Source: Antedon bifida (taxonomy: Eukaryota; Echinodermata; Crinoidea; Comatulida; Antedonidae). Taken from it: 64,000 bases of DNA. The DNA is taken from contig OY727095.1 in NCBI GenBank assembly GCA_963402885.1, forward strand, positions 24,557,001-24,621,000, written 5' to 3'. The position numbers and the translations under genes are program-made. Shown one piece after another: positions 1 to 10,970 of the stretch (the stretch's first letter is position 1; every line of letters begins with the position of its first letter). The notes under the pieces were generated by a model. It did no database searches and had not been told where the DNA came from. It worked only from the letters and a program-made list of their open reading frames with translations.

Positions 1-1030
1 AATGAAGCCTAAAAAACACAATTTTGTATTTGGCTTTTGTCAATATTTCATTTACTGCGTTTGCCATTGAGTGTTTAGATTTCTTGACACTCAAAACATA
101 AACTTTGCCACCAAAATCACTTCTATGCATGATGAAGATGCTGAGGTACGAGGACAAATCTCTAAATTTTATGGCAGCCATTTTAAAAAACAAAATGGCG
201 GGCATAAGATGAACTTTAAAATACTGTTTTTAGATTCCTTGATCTTAAAAACATATCCACCAAAATCACGTTCATATGATGTAGAAGCTGAGATATGAGG
301 AAAAATTGGTAAATTTTAAGGCAGCCATTTTGAAAAACAAGATGGCGGCCATTGAGTGAACTTCAAAATGGTGTATGTAGATTCCTTGACCCTCAAAACC
401 AAAGATTTTATATAGCCGAAGGCTAGATTGCAAAGAACAATGTTATCGCAGTTCAAAAAGTGATTCTCCATGGAGAGGGAACCAACAAGGTGGCGGCTGC
501 AATCGGCCAATCAAATATGCCCTAAGCAGTACGCACTGCTATACGCCTGTGTTGAGCCTATCTGCGTGAGAACGATATGCAACGCAGCGTGTTAATCGTA
601 TAACGCAAACGCATTCTATATGATCCTCGTATACAAAAAATGCTAGATTACCAAGAAATTATTATTATTAATTCCATTGCGATTAACAATATATTTAATT
701 TTATAAAACCTTCAGTGTGCTTTGGCAAGAATATGTGTTGTAATTTATGTGGTCTTAATGTATTATATTAGATTATTATTTTTTATATTAAATAATGTTT
801 TTGAACACATTTACGACCGCCATCTTGTTGGTTCTCCCTCCTGTTTGAATCACTTTTCAGTCTGGAGTACGCCCTCTAGCCTTCGGCTTTACCTCACTGC
901 TTAAAACATATACTTTGCCACCAAAATCATTTCCATACATAATGTAGAAGAGGAGATATGAGCAAAAACCTGTTTTTTATGGCGGCCATTTTGAAAATCC
1001 AAAATGGCGGCTTTCCCCAGGCCAGATGAG
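1..1030. repeat. Diverged ~150-bp tandem repeat with AAAATGGCGGC blocks
   Basis: At least three diverged copies recur at about 150-bp spacing, marked by TTCCTTGA..CTCAAAAC near 81, 235 and 382, then 'CCACCAAAATCA', then a pair of inverted blocks 'GCCATTTTGAAAA' / 'AAAATGGCGGC'. The third copy is split by an insertion at 400-902 and resumes at 903. The short ORFs in this stretch are repeat-derived, not genes. Related GCCATCTTG/AAAATGGCGG blocks occur near 23.77, 27.13, 29.39, 63.20 and 63.36 kb. Confidence 0.75.
400..902. mobile_element. MITE-like insertion, ~90-bp imperfect TIRs, AAAAC target duplication
   Basis: This segment interrupts a copy of the flanking satellite. AAAAC immediately precedes it (395-399) and immediately follows it (903-907), while uninterrupted satellite copies carry AAAAC once. 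The ends are inverted: AGCCGAAGGCTAG near 414 pairs with CTAGCCTTCGGCT near 878. Inverted similarity continues inward for about 90 bp (left GTGATTCTCCATGG..GAACCAACAAGG, right CCATCTTGTTGGTTCTCCC). There is no coding sequence, so it is a non-autonomous DNA transposon of unidentified superfamily. Confidence 0.75.
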
Positions 1031-1799
1031 CTGGAACTTTTTTTTATGGATATATTACCCCATATGACACAAATCAGTTGAGAAACACTTTTTTTTCCCA
1101 GAGAAAGAATAAATTTGGGATATCTTGTTATTTTTAATCTATTTTAAAATAAATGGTTAATTTTTGTTATGCAGCAGAAACAGACCCGAAGTGTGACCTC
1201 AAGAAAACATTGAAACTCTCAAAGGTTCTTTGAAGCTACAAACTGGGATGTGTTCGTAAATAGTTCTTCATTAGATTAAGCAACAGAGGCAATATCAAGT
1301 TATATTGATTTCTGTGTCGAGTCTGTTATCAAGGAGAGGCAAATCAAAGTGTACCCTAATAACAAACATTGGCTTAATGGTTAAAGAAATTAATTAAAAG
1401 AAAGCATAATGTATCGAGAATATGGATAGGAAGTACATATGATGGAAGTGTCACTGTCACAATGCAAGAGAAAGTTTGAAAGAAAGACAAGTTCTGAACT
1501 GGTAATAGCAAACAAGTATGGGACAGTATGAATGACGCTAGATTATACGATATTTTAAGCACATTATTTACATGTTTGGTTGGATGTAATGGAAATAAAA
1601 AATAGTTTATCTGATGGAATGATATGTTAAAAAACACTCAAAAGGACTTTTTTACAGTTACAATTTCCAGAATGATAATAATACATAAAAATGTGTTTAT
1701 ACCTATGGATAAATAATCACGTCAATGACATAGTGCGCATGGTAATGTACGCAGAGTTGAATCGTGGAAATAACAATGGGGTCAACTCTCAGTAACCCT
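1031..1799. other. Intergenic/intronic, no gene recognised
   Basis: A+T-rich sequence with no convincing reading frame. GCAGCAGAAACAGACCC near 1172 matches the terminal motif of the elements at 5297-6022 and near 61.41 kb, so a remnant of that family is probably present. The stretch presumably lies in the MAP2K7 intron upstream of the 3044 exon. Confidence 0.4.
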
Positions 1800-2030
1800 A
1801 GTATGAGTAAAGATAAAAGAAAGCCATAAGGGCCTAAGAAAAATAAAATAGAAGTACTACAAGAAGTAGATAGTGACAGTACAAGCAGTGCTGATGTGTT
1901 ATTAATGGATGCATTAGAAAATAAAGATATTTGTGCTAAAGAATGGTCAGTAAATTTAAAGATTCATAACAGCGAACAAAATACTGGAGCTCAGTGTATT
2001 AATGTGATAACAGAAAATATATTTTTGCTC
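1800..2030 (+). pseudogene. Degenerate retropepsin-like relic of an LTR retroelement
   Basis: The plus frame from the ATG near 1804 reads as a lysine-rich stretch, an acidic/serine stretch, then EWSVNLKIHN and NTGAQ. That order resembles the region around the aspartic protease of Ty3/Gypsy-type LTR retrotransposons, where the active site is D-T/S-G-A. Here the catalytic Asp reads Asn, and an in-frame stop occurs early (KP*GP). It ends at the junction with the minus-strand RT relic at 2033. The family assignment is inference from a short match. Confidence 0.35.
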
Positions 2031-2032
2031 CA

Positions 2033-2529
2033 CTGAATAAGTTCATTGATATGAGTTTGTATTGCATCGTTATCATTTTCATTTGAAACTTCAGCAATTG
2101 TCAAATCATCAACAAATTTTCATCTTTGTTCAGAATCAATAACAGAATCATTGACCATAATTTGTAGGTAATTAGTAGGTTCACATTAAGTACCACATGA
2201 AGTTGGTTTCCATTCAGAAAGCAAACTTTTAAAAATTACCCTTTGGCGTCTATTAGTGAGAAAATCACACACTCATGGCATAATCTCTCTTTTTATTCCT
2301 ATATTAATCATCTTTTGTACAATAACAGTATGATCAATAAGGTCATGGAGGAAATTATGAGTTAAATCAATTAAATAATGAGTAGTTGATATTTGTTTTC
2401 TATTTCTAAGATCTAATTTGTCTTTACAATCTTGTAGCAACTTTACTTGTATAACACCAAAATTAATTGATGGGAGACCATAATACATCCCCATAATAAA
2501 TTCTGTTACTAGCAAAATTTTCAAGTACA
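2033..2529 (-). pseudogene. Degenerate LINE reverse transcriptase fragment
   Basis: On the minus strand the fragment preserves the order of RT motifs seen in the LINE at 31-34 kb: STTHYLIDL, then IDHTVIVQKMINIGI, then FLTNRR, then FVDDLTIAEV (the catalytic YxDD box as FVDD), then HINELIQW. Several in-frame stops interrupt it (after REIMP, after SCGT, before KFVDD). It is a dead 5'- and 3'-truncated copy of the same broad non-LTR clade, lying inside the MAP2K7 intron in antisense. Confidence 0.7.
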
Positions 2530-3043
2530 GTATTGATGATTTGATATACTGTATGCAGATACGCGGTTGCCCTTATAATGTACGATAAGATTGTTATCAT
2601 TGAGATTACGAGAACATTCCAATCTTTCTTCCAAGTTATTCCCTTCCGTAAAAGCTGTTGATGACATCATAGCAACTTTAGTCAGTCACCTTATTTGGTT
2701 TAACAAGTGTACCTCAATTTATAGGCACAATTTCATATAGTTCTACATAGTAGTAGATATTTACAGTAGCATGAAAATGCAATGTTATATATTTTGTTTT
2801 AAATGCTTGGCATTTGTCATAGCTGCAAGATGGTTTCTGTTATGAAAATCCCCTTACTTTACAGTGTACGTGATTGAAATGCTTTTGTTATTGAACAGTA
2901 GTTTTTTTCTTGTAATTCTATGCATTTGGTTTTTTATTCTATTATAATTATTAATAAGTTCAAAATATTTTCAATTATGCATGTGGGATATTTCATTATT
3001 GATGCTCTCATTTACTTGAAAACTAAATATATATTTATTTAAG

Positions 3044-3186
3044 GTTGAGCTTGCAACAGGCGAATTTCCCTACAAGAATTGTAATAATGACTTTGAGGTA
3101 CTAGCAAGGGTACTTTCAGAAGATCCACCAAAGTTGCCACCAAACAGAGGATTTTCTTGTGATTTTCATTCCTTTGTGCAATGCTG
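3044..3186 (+). CDS. MAP2K7: MAP2K7 (MKK7) exon, C-terminal kinase lobe
   Basis: MKK7 is the dual-specificity kinase that phosphorylates JNK in the stress MAPK cascade. This exon follows an acceptor (TTATTTAAG) and ends at GTGAGA. It encodes VELATGEFPYKNC, FEVLARVLSEDPPKLP and GFSCDFHSFVQC, i.e. kinase subdomains X-XI. The VELATG.FPYKNC..DFEVL pattern is characteristic of MKK7 rather than MKK4. It runs 47 codons plus 2 nt and joins in phase to the exon at 4207 (TG+C = Cys). Upstream exons were not found in the first 3 kb and must lie before the window. Confidence 0.93.
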
Positions 3187-4206
3187 GTGAGATTTATATT
3201 TTGTTATAAAATACAAATATAAGAATTTTCTACTTGCTGTATTACGATACGATATTATTTATTCATTTTAACAAATATATGCAGTACAGTAAAACTTTCT
3301 TTGAAACACCACATTAAGGGAACTTTTTCGAGAAACGAGGTGTATTAAGGGGACATCTAGTTGTTGAATAGGGGACTTTTCCAATAATCCTTACATTAAT
3401 TCTTTACACTACCCTTATACAAACAATTAAGCTCCAAAACTAGGCTCAGCCTACTGTGGCCTACTTGACATCTTGTACTTATTCTTTGTTATTATTTCTG
3501 GTCGATTTAAATCTTATTTGCCTTTATGAATATTAAATGTACATACATATATTTTCTTTGTAAATGTATCTTCTACTACCATATTAATATTTATTTTCAG
3601 AATTATTTCTGGTCCGTATAAAATTATTTACATTTACAATGAACACTTACCTTTTCTTTGTACCTACTATATTTATTTTTTAATTAGTATTTCCTTTGTG
3701 GATTTCTACCGGTGATGGATATCCCTCCCAATACTCTCTGTACTAATCTTAAGCCGGATATTGTTTGTGTTGTGTCCCCTTTGAGCCGAATATGGCCCAA
3801 GTATGATGACCATCTAATTAATGATCTCCAATCTAAAGGTTTCACTAGTCAATTATTTTGCATTGAGATCGCCTGAGGACTTACCATAAACGACGACATG
3901 TTTCTTTAAAATAAACAAAGCCAAAAATAAGTTGGTACTGAAAGCTAAGTGAATATCTAGTTACATAATAATGGAACGCAAGATACCTCCAACTTGGGAG
4001 GTGACTTGTATTGTTGATCAGTTTAGGTTGGCCTTGTGCAATTGTTTCCAGTTCTGTTTTGATTTGCTCTTATAGTTTAATACTGTTTTAAATTTTACTG
4101 TAGAGTTGTTTATTGATATTTTTATTTTGTTTATATTCAGTTGTTTTATGAATAATAACATTACTAAGGAAAAAATATAACTACCTTTTAACATGTTTTT
4201 TTACAG
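3187..4206 (+). other. MAP2K7 intron with repeat relics
   Basis: Intron between exons at 3044 and 4207. Around 3290-3450 is a diverged MITE-like stretch (ACAGTAAAACTTTCTTTGAAAC, TTAAGGGGAC). Around 3712-3900 a plus-strand frame reads PNTLCTNLKPDIV.., LINDLQSKGFTSQLF and IEIA*GL. I recognise this weakly as the C-terminal tail common in invertebrate retroelement reverse transcriptases (..DL..KGF......E.G.RG). It is broken by a stop and is a relic only. Confidence 0.45.
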
Positions 4207-4252
4207 CTTGACTAAGGACTGTACAAAACGGCCCAAGTACAAGACCTTAATT
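4207..4252 (+). CDS. MAP2K7: MAP2K7 (MKK7) short exon, end of kinase domain
   Basis: A 46-nt exon between a TTTTTTACAG acceptor and a GTAAGT donor. With the 2 nt carried over from the previous exon it encodes CLTKDCTKRPKYKTLI, the conserved kinase subdomain XI (CLTKD..KRPKY..L) with its invariant Arg. It ends in phase 0, matching the start of the terminal exon at 4627. Confidence 0.93.
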
Positions 4253-4626
4253 GTAAGTGTGACATTATTTCTAAACAGGGCTATTTTTAAAAAAAAAGGC
4301 AGTGATGAGAAAATGAACTTTTGATTAAAATAAATGTGTGAAGGCCTATCAAAATGACATTGAAAAATGTCAATATATATAATTTAGAAATTGTAAGGCA
4401 CAATACAATTAATTTGACCAATACGAAAAGACTTTTTTGATTCGTCGCTTGCGATTGGCCGAAATACTTTTTTTGCACATGTCCTTGCATCGATGATGCA
4501 TTTATGATCCGAACATTGTTCTGTCATCAAAAATTAAAGTAGAATTTCTAATTATCTCTCTGTATTTCAGATACTATTGTTGCACTCCTTTTTCTTGCCA
4601 TAATATAATGAACTTGCTTCTTGTAG

Positions 4627-4758
4627 GAACATGGTTTTTTTAAACGCTATGAACTAGCACACGTAGATGTAGCATCATGGTTTGCCTCGGTGAAAGCGAG
4701 AATGCATCAAGCTCAGCAAATGACTCGATCACATCACTATGTTAATCTATTTATGTAA
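4627..4758 (+). CDS. MAP2K7: MAP2K7 (MKK7) terminal exon with stop
   Basis: Acceptor TTGTAG is followed by 43 codons and TAA at 4756-4758. It encodes EHGFFKRYE, then VDVASWFASV. The second piece is the C-terminal DVD-type docking region of MKK7, by which upstream MAP3Ks bind. The tail then runs through a short basic stretch to the stop. The three exons together give 106 residues of the C-terminus. Confidence 0.93.
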   Translation, partial: EHGFFKRYELAHVDVASWFASVKARMHQAQQMTRSHHYVNLFM

Positions 4759-5296
4759 ATATTGATGAACATTGATTAGGTAGGTTTAGTGAGAACCACT
4801 TAAGATGACTTGAGGGTTTTGTTTATAAAATGGTATCTCTAATTTTTGTTTTTAAAAGGATAATGAAATTGTCCGAAGAAATGTGCAAAACGTATTAGAC
4901 TATTAATAGACAACTCTATGTAATTCTCTTTTTTCTTGCAAATGTGCTTATATTTTAAGTTTGATACAATACTCTACTTGCCATTTGTTTTTAGTTTTTT
5001 TTATCCCTTAGACATCATAACTGATCATGGGTTTAATATTCAAATTATTGTAAGTAGTCGAATAAAAAACATCCATGAAATATGACAAATTTAACTGAAA
5101 CAGAAATAAAGAAGGAAGTTTCTTCTAAAAATACAATATAAATATGCTTTCTATTTATTACTTTCTTTTCTACCTCACTGGTTGGATAATAAATATCTGT
5201 AATGCATATTTTGTAAATTAACAATCATAATTCAGTGTTCACTATTTATTTTTAATCCTTTTACAGCGTAACAAGTTATACTCACAGTATTTGAAG
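4759..5296 (+). other. Probable MAP2K7 3' UTR / intergenic
   Basis: No coding sequence. AATAAA-type hexamers occur near 5061 and 5105 among others. None can be singled out as the real polyadenylation site from sequence alone. Confidence 0.4.
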
Positions 5297-6022
5297 GGCC
5301 CTGTTTCTGCTGCCAATCCCAAATATACTGTATAAATATACCGTATATGCAATTCGTGCACCGTTTCCGCTGCACATACTTTGTGGGTGGGCTGTAAAAA
5401 AGTTGGCTTTCATTACCCAAAATGCATTTCGTGAGACGGAAGTATGGATTGACCTAAAGTCTCGTGTAGTGGGGTTTATACCTGACAAAAGTCGTAGTGG
5501 GACAAGTAACTCATTCGTCCGGACTTGCTGTTGTTGTCTTTTGCCAAAAACTTGCTTTGGTGTTAAGTCTACCACAAATTCTGCTTTTATTTTGTTTGAG
5601 ATACTTTTGTAAATCTTGGTATCTCTTCTGTTGCCATGCAGTCTCCCCCAACCTTCGCTTCTCCCCACAATTGAATTGCAAAAACAGTGACATTTTGATC
5701 TGTTGCTTGCTTAAACACGTGTGTCAATGCAGCAGAAAAACCAAACAAACGCGTCACGCTCTGTTAGTTTTTGACCTCGTGTCATGGGCCGGGTCACATA
5801 TACGGTATATTTTGAGTGCAGCAGAAACGGGGTACGAAATATACGGTATATTTTGTAATATACCGTATAAATATCCACAAACGATGGGGATATTTATGCG
5901 GTATATATACCGCATATATATACAGTATATTTTTTATGAGACCCATTTCTGCTGCCAAAAAATATACCGTATATAAAATATACCGTATATATACGGTATA
6001 TTTTTGGGAGCAGAAACGGGCC
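5297..6022. mobile_element. Palindrome-rich TIR element, AAG target duplication
   Basis: The left end reads GGCCCTGTTTCTGCTGCC and the right end GGGAGCAGAAACGGGCC; allowing short indels they are inverted repeats. AAG flanks both sides (5294-5296 and 6023-6025). Both subterminal regions are packed with the palindromic word ATATACCGTATAT, forming many nested hairpins (5310-5350, 5805-6000). Internal GCAGCAGAAAC motifs repeat the terminus. ORFs across it are repeat artefacts. It is probably a non-autonomous DNA transposon. Confidence 0.65.
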
Positions 6023-9000
6023 AAGGGAACATTTAGCTATAATATTTAATGTTTATGTTACTTTTTGCCTCCTTGTTAGATATTAAACCATCATGAATTA
6101 CTTAAAAGTAAAAAATGTTATTGTAATAATATATTGATATTGCATATGTGTTAGTGGTTTGCATTTGTTGATGTAATCATATTTAAAATGCATATCAAAA
6201 CTTGTTTGTATTCAACAAATCAACAAATGTTTTCAGTACAATCTGTCAAGAATATCTTTTTTTTGTAAAATAATCAAAAACATAGGAATGTAGACATGGT
6301 ACTTGTTTCAGTTTATTTCTGAAATTAATCTTATTGTTAAAGACATTTGTTTAAGGGCATTCGTTATTTATAAAGTTGAAGTGGTGACATTCACATTCAA
6401 AATAACAAATTCAGTACCAGCAAATATGTGGGTATGCAGTTGCTATAGTTTTACCAAGTCATGTTTTGAGAAAGATTTGAGAATGTTTATGAGCTGGATG
6501 GTGAGAATATTTCACGGGTTGAAAAATTGACTGCTCTATTTTAAGTGGAACCGAGTTAAAAATAGAGCAGTCAATTTTCATTCATTATTTTTCATCTACC
6601 TTTATTCAATTCTAGGCCAGGAAGCTAAAAAAAAGGCAGTGTTACAAATTTAGACACAGAGTAGAACAGTTATAGATGGCACGCACAACTGGTGTACCGC
6701 AAACTTTATATCAATATATTGATTTCGCCATGTAAACATTAAAACAATGTAAATAATGTTACAAAAAACAAATAAATTTTACTGTTTCAATGTGAATCAA
6801 AATGTAGGCCTACCTTTTATTCAATCTGATTCAAATGATAGGAATCTCTGTATTTAGATGCATAAAACAATGAATATTTTATATTTTTGCTATGGTACAA
6901 ATAATTTCATGATGTGAAAGACTGTCACAAAGTGAAACTTGTTTGTACAATCACACTCATAAATATCAATTATTTGTAAACTAATACATATTTAAAGTAG
7001 TATCATTTTATCAAGATCAATATAGAAGAGCATCATTAATAATTGCAATTACATACATACACTACAGTACTACTTGCCCCACAGTTAAATCTTCATTATT
7101 ATGTTTTGAAGAATTGAAGTTCAAAATTTGATTTCACTAAGAACACAATTTTCACATGTACACATATTGTTACCTTAGTACAAATGCGTGAAAGAGTTGT
7201 GTTACATTGATGGAACAATTTTGGAACAATTTGGTAATTAATGTAATCATCAATACACAGTGTTATCTATGTCTTGCATGTACCATTCTTACATTACATT
7301 ACACTGAAACACAACATTCTAATTGATTGGGTATTACTATAGTTATGTTATTGTAATGTTAATTGTTTTGTTTATAGATGCTTTTTGTTGTAAATATGTT
7401 CTATGTCACAGGCCTAAGAAGTTTACTTTACCTAATCTATATGTAAAGATGCATTCAAATATGTATTTGTTCAATTTAAAATTAAGTTAAGTGTGCAAGA
7501 AAATAGATAGTTAATGTATAGTTAGTATAGAGTATAAAAACTGGGCTGGATCCCTAAGTGATTTATTTGAGTAATGTGCAGTAATTTACTTCAAACATGT
7601 TAAGTACCACGTTTCAATTGTGTACATGGTTATCATGATATAAATTTGAAAAGAGTCTGGACTCTTATTTTGAAGAAACAACTTGAATGTCATTAGTTAT
7701 GAACATGATTATGATCTGTATATATTTTTTAGATTAACCCAATTATGTGATAATGAACATACTAAAATGTCTATATATTATTTTGTATAAACATATATCT
7801 TGATCCAGGGATGCTTTATGTATCTGGTTTTACATTCATATTAGTAGCAAGTATGAAAGAATTTTATCTTGATAGTTTTAAAATTCAGATCTGGTCTACT
7901 AAATTACTTTCTTTTAACTCGTAAATCTGTCTATGAAAAAGATTGAAATAGAGAACTCAATTATTGTAGTATGTCATGTCCATAATATACCGGTAATTAT
8001 GTTTAATAAATAATGTTAAGATTGGGAAATACTTGTGTGTGAACATGCAGCTTTTTATTTTAATTAGATAACCCAGCTTTGTACAAAATATGTTATCGCA
8101 CAATTCATAGTGAATTAAATTTGGTTAAATTTGATGTACATTGTGAAAACAGTGTATAGCTATTACTGTTTATTATGTTTTTGATTATCAAATAACAATA
8201 ATAATAAATGGCAGGTATAATGTTACCTGAAGATTCCCAGAGGCAGTGTTAATAAAAGAATACAAAAAAGCGTTTTACTATGTGTCACCACTTGATAATG
8301 TTCACCCACAGCCACTTTTTTAAGTCGAAATTCGAACTACGACTAAAGTCCGGTTTAAGAATACTGGCGCAAGTTTTTCAATTCAAAATCTCATTCTTAT
8401 TTTTTGTTAATTGGGGGTTGCTCAACAGTCCAGGGCCGTAGATATCGAGTATTTGCGGCAAAGTAAAAGTGCCATTTATCATGAATTTGTTTCACCACAG
8501 GTCCCACCATGAACCATAAATATATTGAGCAAAATGTTAAATTGTATTATTTTGAAATAAATGCTAAATAAGTAAGTAAAACCACAATTTCCAAAACTCA
8601 TTTTTATTTATCCACTTTAAACTGCACTCTAGAAAAGAAAATATGATCGAAATTTGCAGAAAGAAGCAATTAAACACTGTTATTTCAAAGTTCGGAACGT
8701 CCGTAATTACTACGTAAATTCGGCCCAATACATTAAGTAGGGAAATGAAGATAAATAGGGTACCCCCGGTAAAATGCAACAATTATGGACAAATCAACGA
8801 GCCACATGACAGGGTTTTCCACAAACACAGTGTGTGGTGGCCTTTCGTACCTTCTCATGATGCACACAAGCAATCCAAACAGTCAGAAATTCATTCTGAG
8901 CATGTTTAGAAACATATCTACAAAAATAAAATGTCTTGAGCATACGTACAACACACCAAACCCATTGCAATCACATATACGTGACAATGAGTTTTATCAT

Positions 9001-9322
9001 CAAGAAACTTGATTTGTTAAAAATGTGACACCAGCTAGCATAAGAAAAACACTGTATGATAAAACAAATGACTGATGCACAGGTAGTTGTTTTTCTTTTT
9101 TCTGTAAGAAACAAAAATGAACATAATCTTCAATCATTATTTTAGATCCAGGCATTAACATGATGATATGCACTTTTATATACCGTAGTAGTATATCTAG
9201 TGATGTAATGTATTATGGTTGAGTTTGATAAGGATATTATTTTTTAGTTTGTGGTGAATCCAAATTCATAAAAATACAAGGACATACTGTATAATGAGAA
9301 AAACATTGAAAAAATTACTCAC
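6023..9322. other. Convergent intergenic region and undetected PIGK 3' end
   Basis: A+T-rich sequence between the MAP2K7 3' end (plus) and the last PIGK exon found (minus). The PIGK C-terminus, usually a single membrane span with a short tail, should be encoded here if the genes simply converge, but no convincing exon was recognised. Motifs noted are a ~20-bp palindrome at 6530-6575 (TTGACTGCTCTATTTT / AAAATAGAGCAGTCAA) and several AATAAA signals. Confidence 0.4.
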
Positions 9323-9574
9323 TTTAGTATCATAACTCTTAGGAAATAGCTCAGGATACAAAAATATTTCAGTTGTATTTTTGCTTTTGTCGATATTACT
9401 GTCACCTTCATTAGCAACTGTCACACCAAGTAGACACACTTTATTTGTTGTGATTTCTATGTTACGTACATTACCAAAGAAGTCTGTAACAAGAACTTGG
9501 CTGGAGTCCCGCTGAAACAGACCCATTCTTACACCTGGTGTTGATATACATTGTCTTTTAGGGCACACTTCAAA
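9323..9574 (-). CDS. PIGK: PIGK (GPI8) exon, after the protease domain
   Basis: PIGK is the cysteine-protease subunit of GPI transamidase in the ER membrane. It cleaves the C-terminal signal of precursor proteins and transfers them to the GPI anchor. This exon (acceptor TTATGACAG, donor GTGAGT) encodes CPKRQCISTPGVR, GLFQRD, VLVTDFFGNVRNIEITT, the conserved block that follows the peptidase C13 core, and then a variable linker ending YDTK. It has 84 codons, phase 0 at both ends, and joins directly to the exon at 35336. The cysteine in the VCPK context is conserved in the family. Confidence 0.95.
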
Positions 9575-9757
9575 CTGTCATAAAGTTAAAACACTAATTA
9601 AACAAAGTTATATTTATTTCTTTTCGCAACTAATAAATTCAATAGTATTAGTAGGGGTTCTTAGCACAAAAAAAACAGGTTGATCGTTCACTTTTTGATA
9701 AAGGAACCAAATTTGGCATGAAATAAAACAAAACAAATTTCATTATAAGGGATGTGG

Positions 9758-9895
9758 CCTGTTACAACCGCTAATGTAGAAAACGCCAGCTAATGTCGAA
9801 ACAACCGTTAATGTAGAACAATCCACCGCTAATGTAGTAAAACCTCCAGCTAATGTAGAAACAGTCAACAGCTTATGTAGTAACTAAAATTGCAT
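9758..9895. repeat. GCTAATGTAGAAA minisatellite
   Basis: Six or more irregular copies of a 17-21 bp word, C(C/A)(G/A)CTAATGTAG(A/T)AA, introduced by TTACAACCGCTAATGTAG. The same ordered series recurs at 62490-62605, 52 kb away in another PIGK intron, so this is a dispersed element and not a local expansion. Confidence 0.75.
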
Positions 9896-9913
9896 CCCAG
9901 ATTATGTAGATAT

Positions 9914-10480
9914 GTGTATCTCTCTCGCAAATAAGGTGAACAGCGATTGGCAGGACTATCGTCAGCTAATGTAGAAAATGTTATATATTTTACAAAAATG
10001 TCTAAATCATCGATCTTTACTTAGCTATCAGTCTTTCCAAAGACATTTTTGACATTCCATTCTCTAGGAAATCAACACGTGTATCTCTCTCGCAAATAAG
10101 GTGAACAGCGATTGGCAGGACTATCGTCAGCTAATGTAGAAAATGTTATATATTTTACAAAAATGTCTAAATCATCGATCTTTACTTAGCTATCAGTCTT
10201 TCCACCTCTCGTAATATTTTGTCACACCCCTGCGCCTCGATCCGGTAGACCCGAGAGATGGAAAATCCCTCTTTACTATTTAGCAGGTAGCGGAAAGATT
10301 CTGCCCTCAGCTCAGAGGATTCGGCCTTGTGGCGCATTCCCCTCCTATAGCACGTGGTTTCAGCAGCAACGCACAGACTTCTCTCTGAGCGGCATGCCAA
10401 AGACATTTTTGACATTCCATTCTCTAGGAAATCAACACGTGTATCTCTCTCGCAAATAAGGTGAACAGCGATTGGCAGGA
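9914..10480. repeat. 165-bp tandem triplication
   Basis: The phrase GTGTATCTCTCTCGCAAATAAG begins at 9914, 10079 and 10439. Copies 1 to 2 are 165 bp apart. Copies 2 to 3 are 360 bp apart, which equals 165 plus the 195 bp added by the insertion at 10205-10396. Copies are nearly identical, indicating recent duplication; the third is cut off after GGCAGGAC. Confidence 0.85.
10205..10396. mobile_element. 192-bp insertion with CCA direct flanks
   Basis: In the first tandem copy the sequence runs TCTTTCCAAAGAC without interruption. In the second, CCA (10202-10204) is followed by 192 bp of G+C-richer DNA and then CCA again (10397-10399) before AAGAC. That is a clean insertion with a 3-bp duplication. 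The insert has no clear inverted ends and no recognised tRNA boxes. It could be a SINE-like or CACTA-type fragment; the class is unresolved. Confidence 0.65.
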
Positions 10481-10965
10481 CAAGTTAAATTTTATTTGTC
10501 CATAAAAATGGAAATTCACTTTGCTTGGTAGATTAAAACAACAATATTGCAACAATTTAAAACGTGCAGTATTATAACAGATTAAAAATACAAAATAAAA
10601 AGTTAAAAATACTGTTAAAAATGTAAAACTATTTAAAAATTGCATTATCGTCTTACATTAGAATTAAAAATATGAATGCTATTTACAACGAAGGATTTTC
10701 TAGTTCTACAAAGATTTGCTCTTGGAGGTCGTAGCCTAATACCTGATCTATTTAAGTTATAACAGTAATGTAACGGATGAGTGGGGTCTTTCATAATATT
10801 GTTTACTTTTTTAAAAAAAAACCAAATAAACAAATAACATGCCGCAAAGAAAAAAATTGCGAGAGAATTCTGGAGCGCGTGTGAAAAAAGACTTACGTCC
10901 GACAATTGTAATACTAGGCCTAAAATTAAACTTTAGCTAATATGCTTAGCCCTAACCTAGATAAG
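10481..10965. other. Intronic, no gene recognised
   Basis: A+T-rich intron sequence immediately left of the large inverted-repeat element. No supported reading frame or RNA. Confidence 0.4.
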
Positions 10966-10970
10966 AGGCC

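Noticed and set aside
8564..8782. Hydrophobic minus-strand frame as the missing PIGK membrane-anchor exon
   Set aside because: Position and strand fit, but the sequence lacks the conserved motif expected before the membrane span and has no matching splice acceptor in phase 0.
10205..10396. tRNA-derived SINE call for the 192-bp insert
   Set aside because: No convincing A and B boxes or poly-A/microsatellite tail on either strand.
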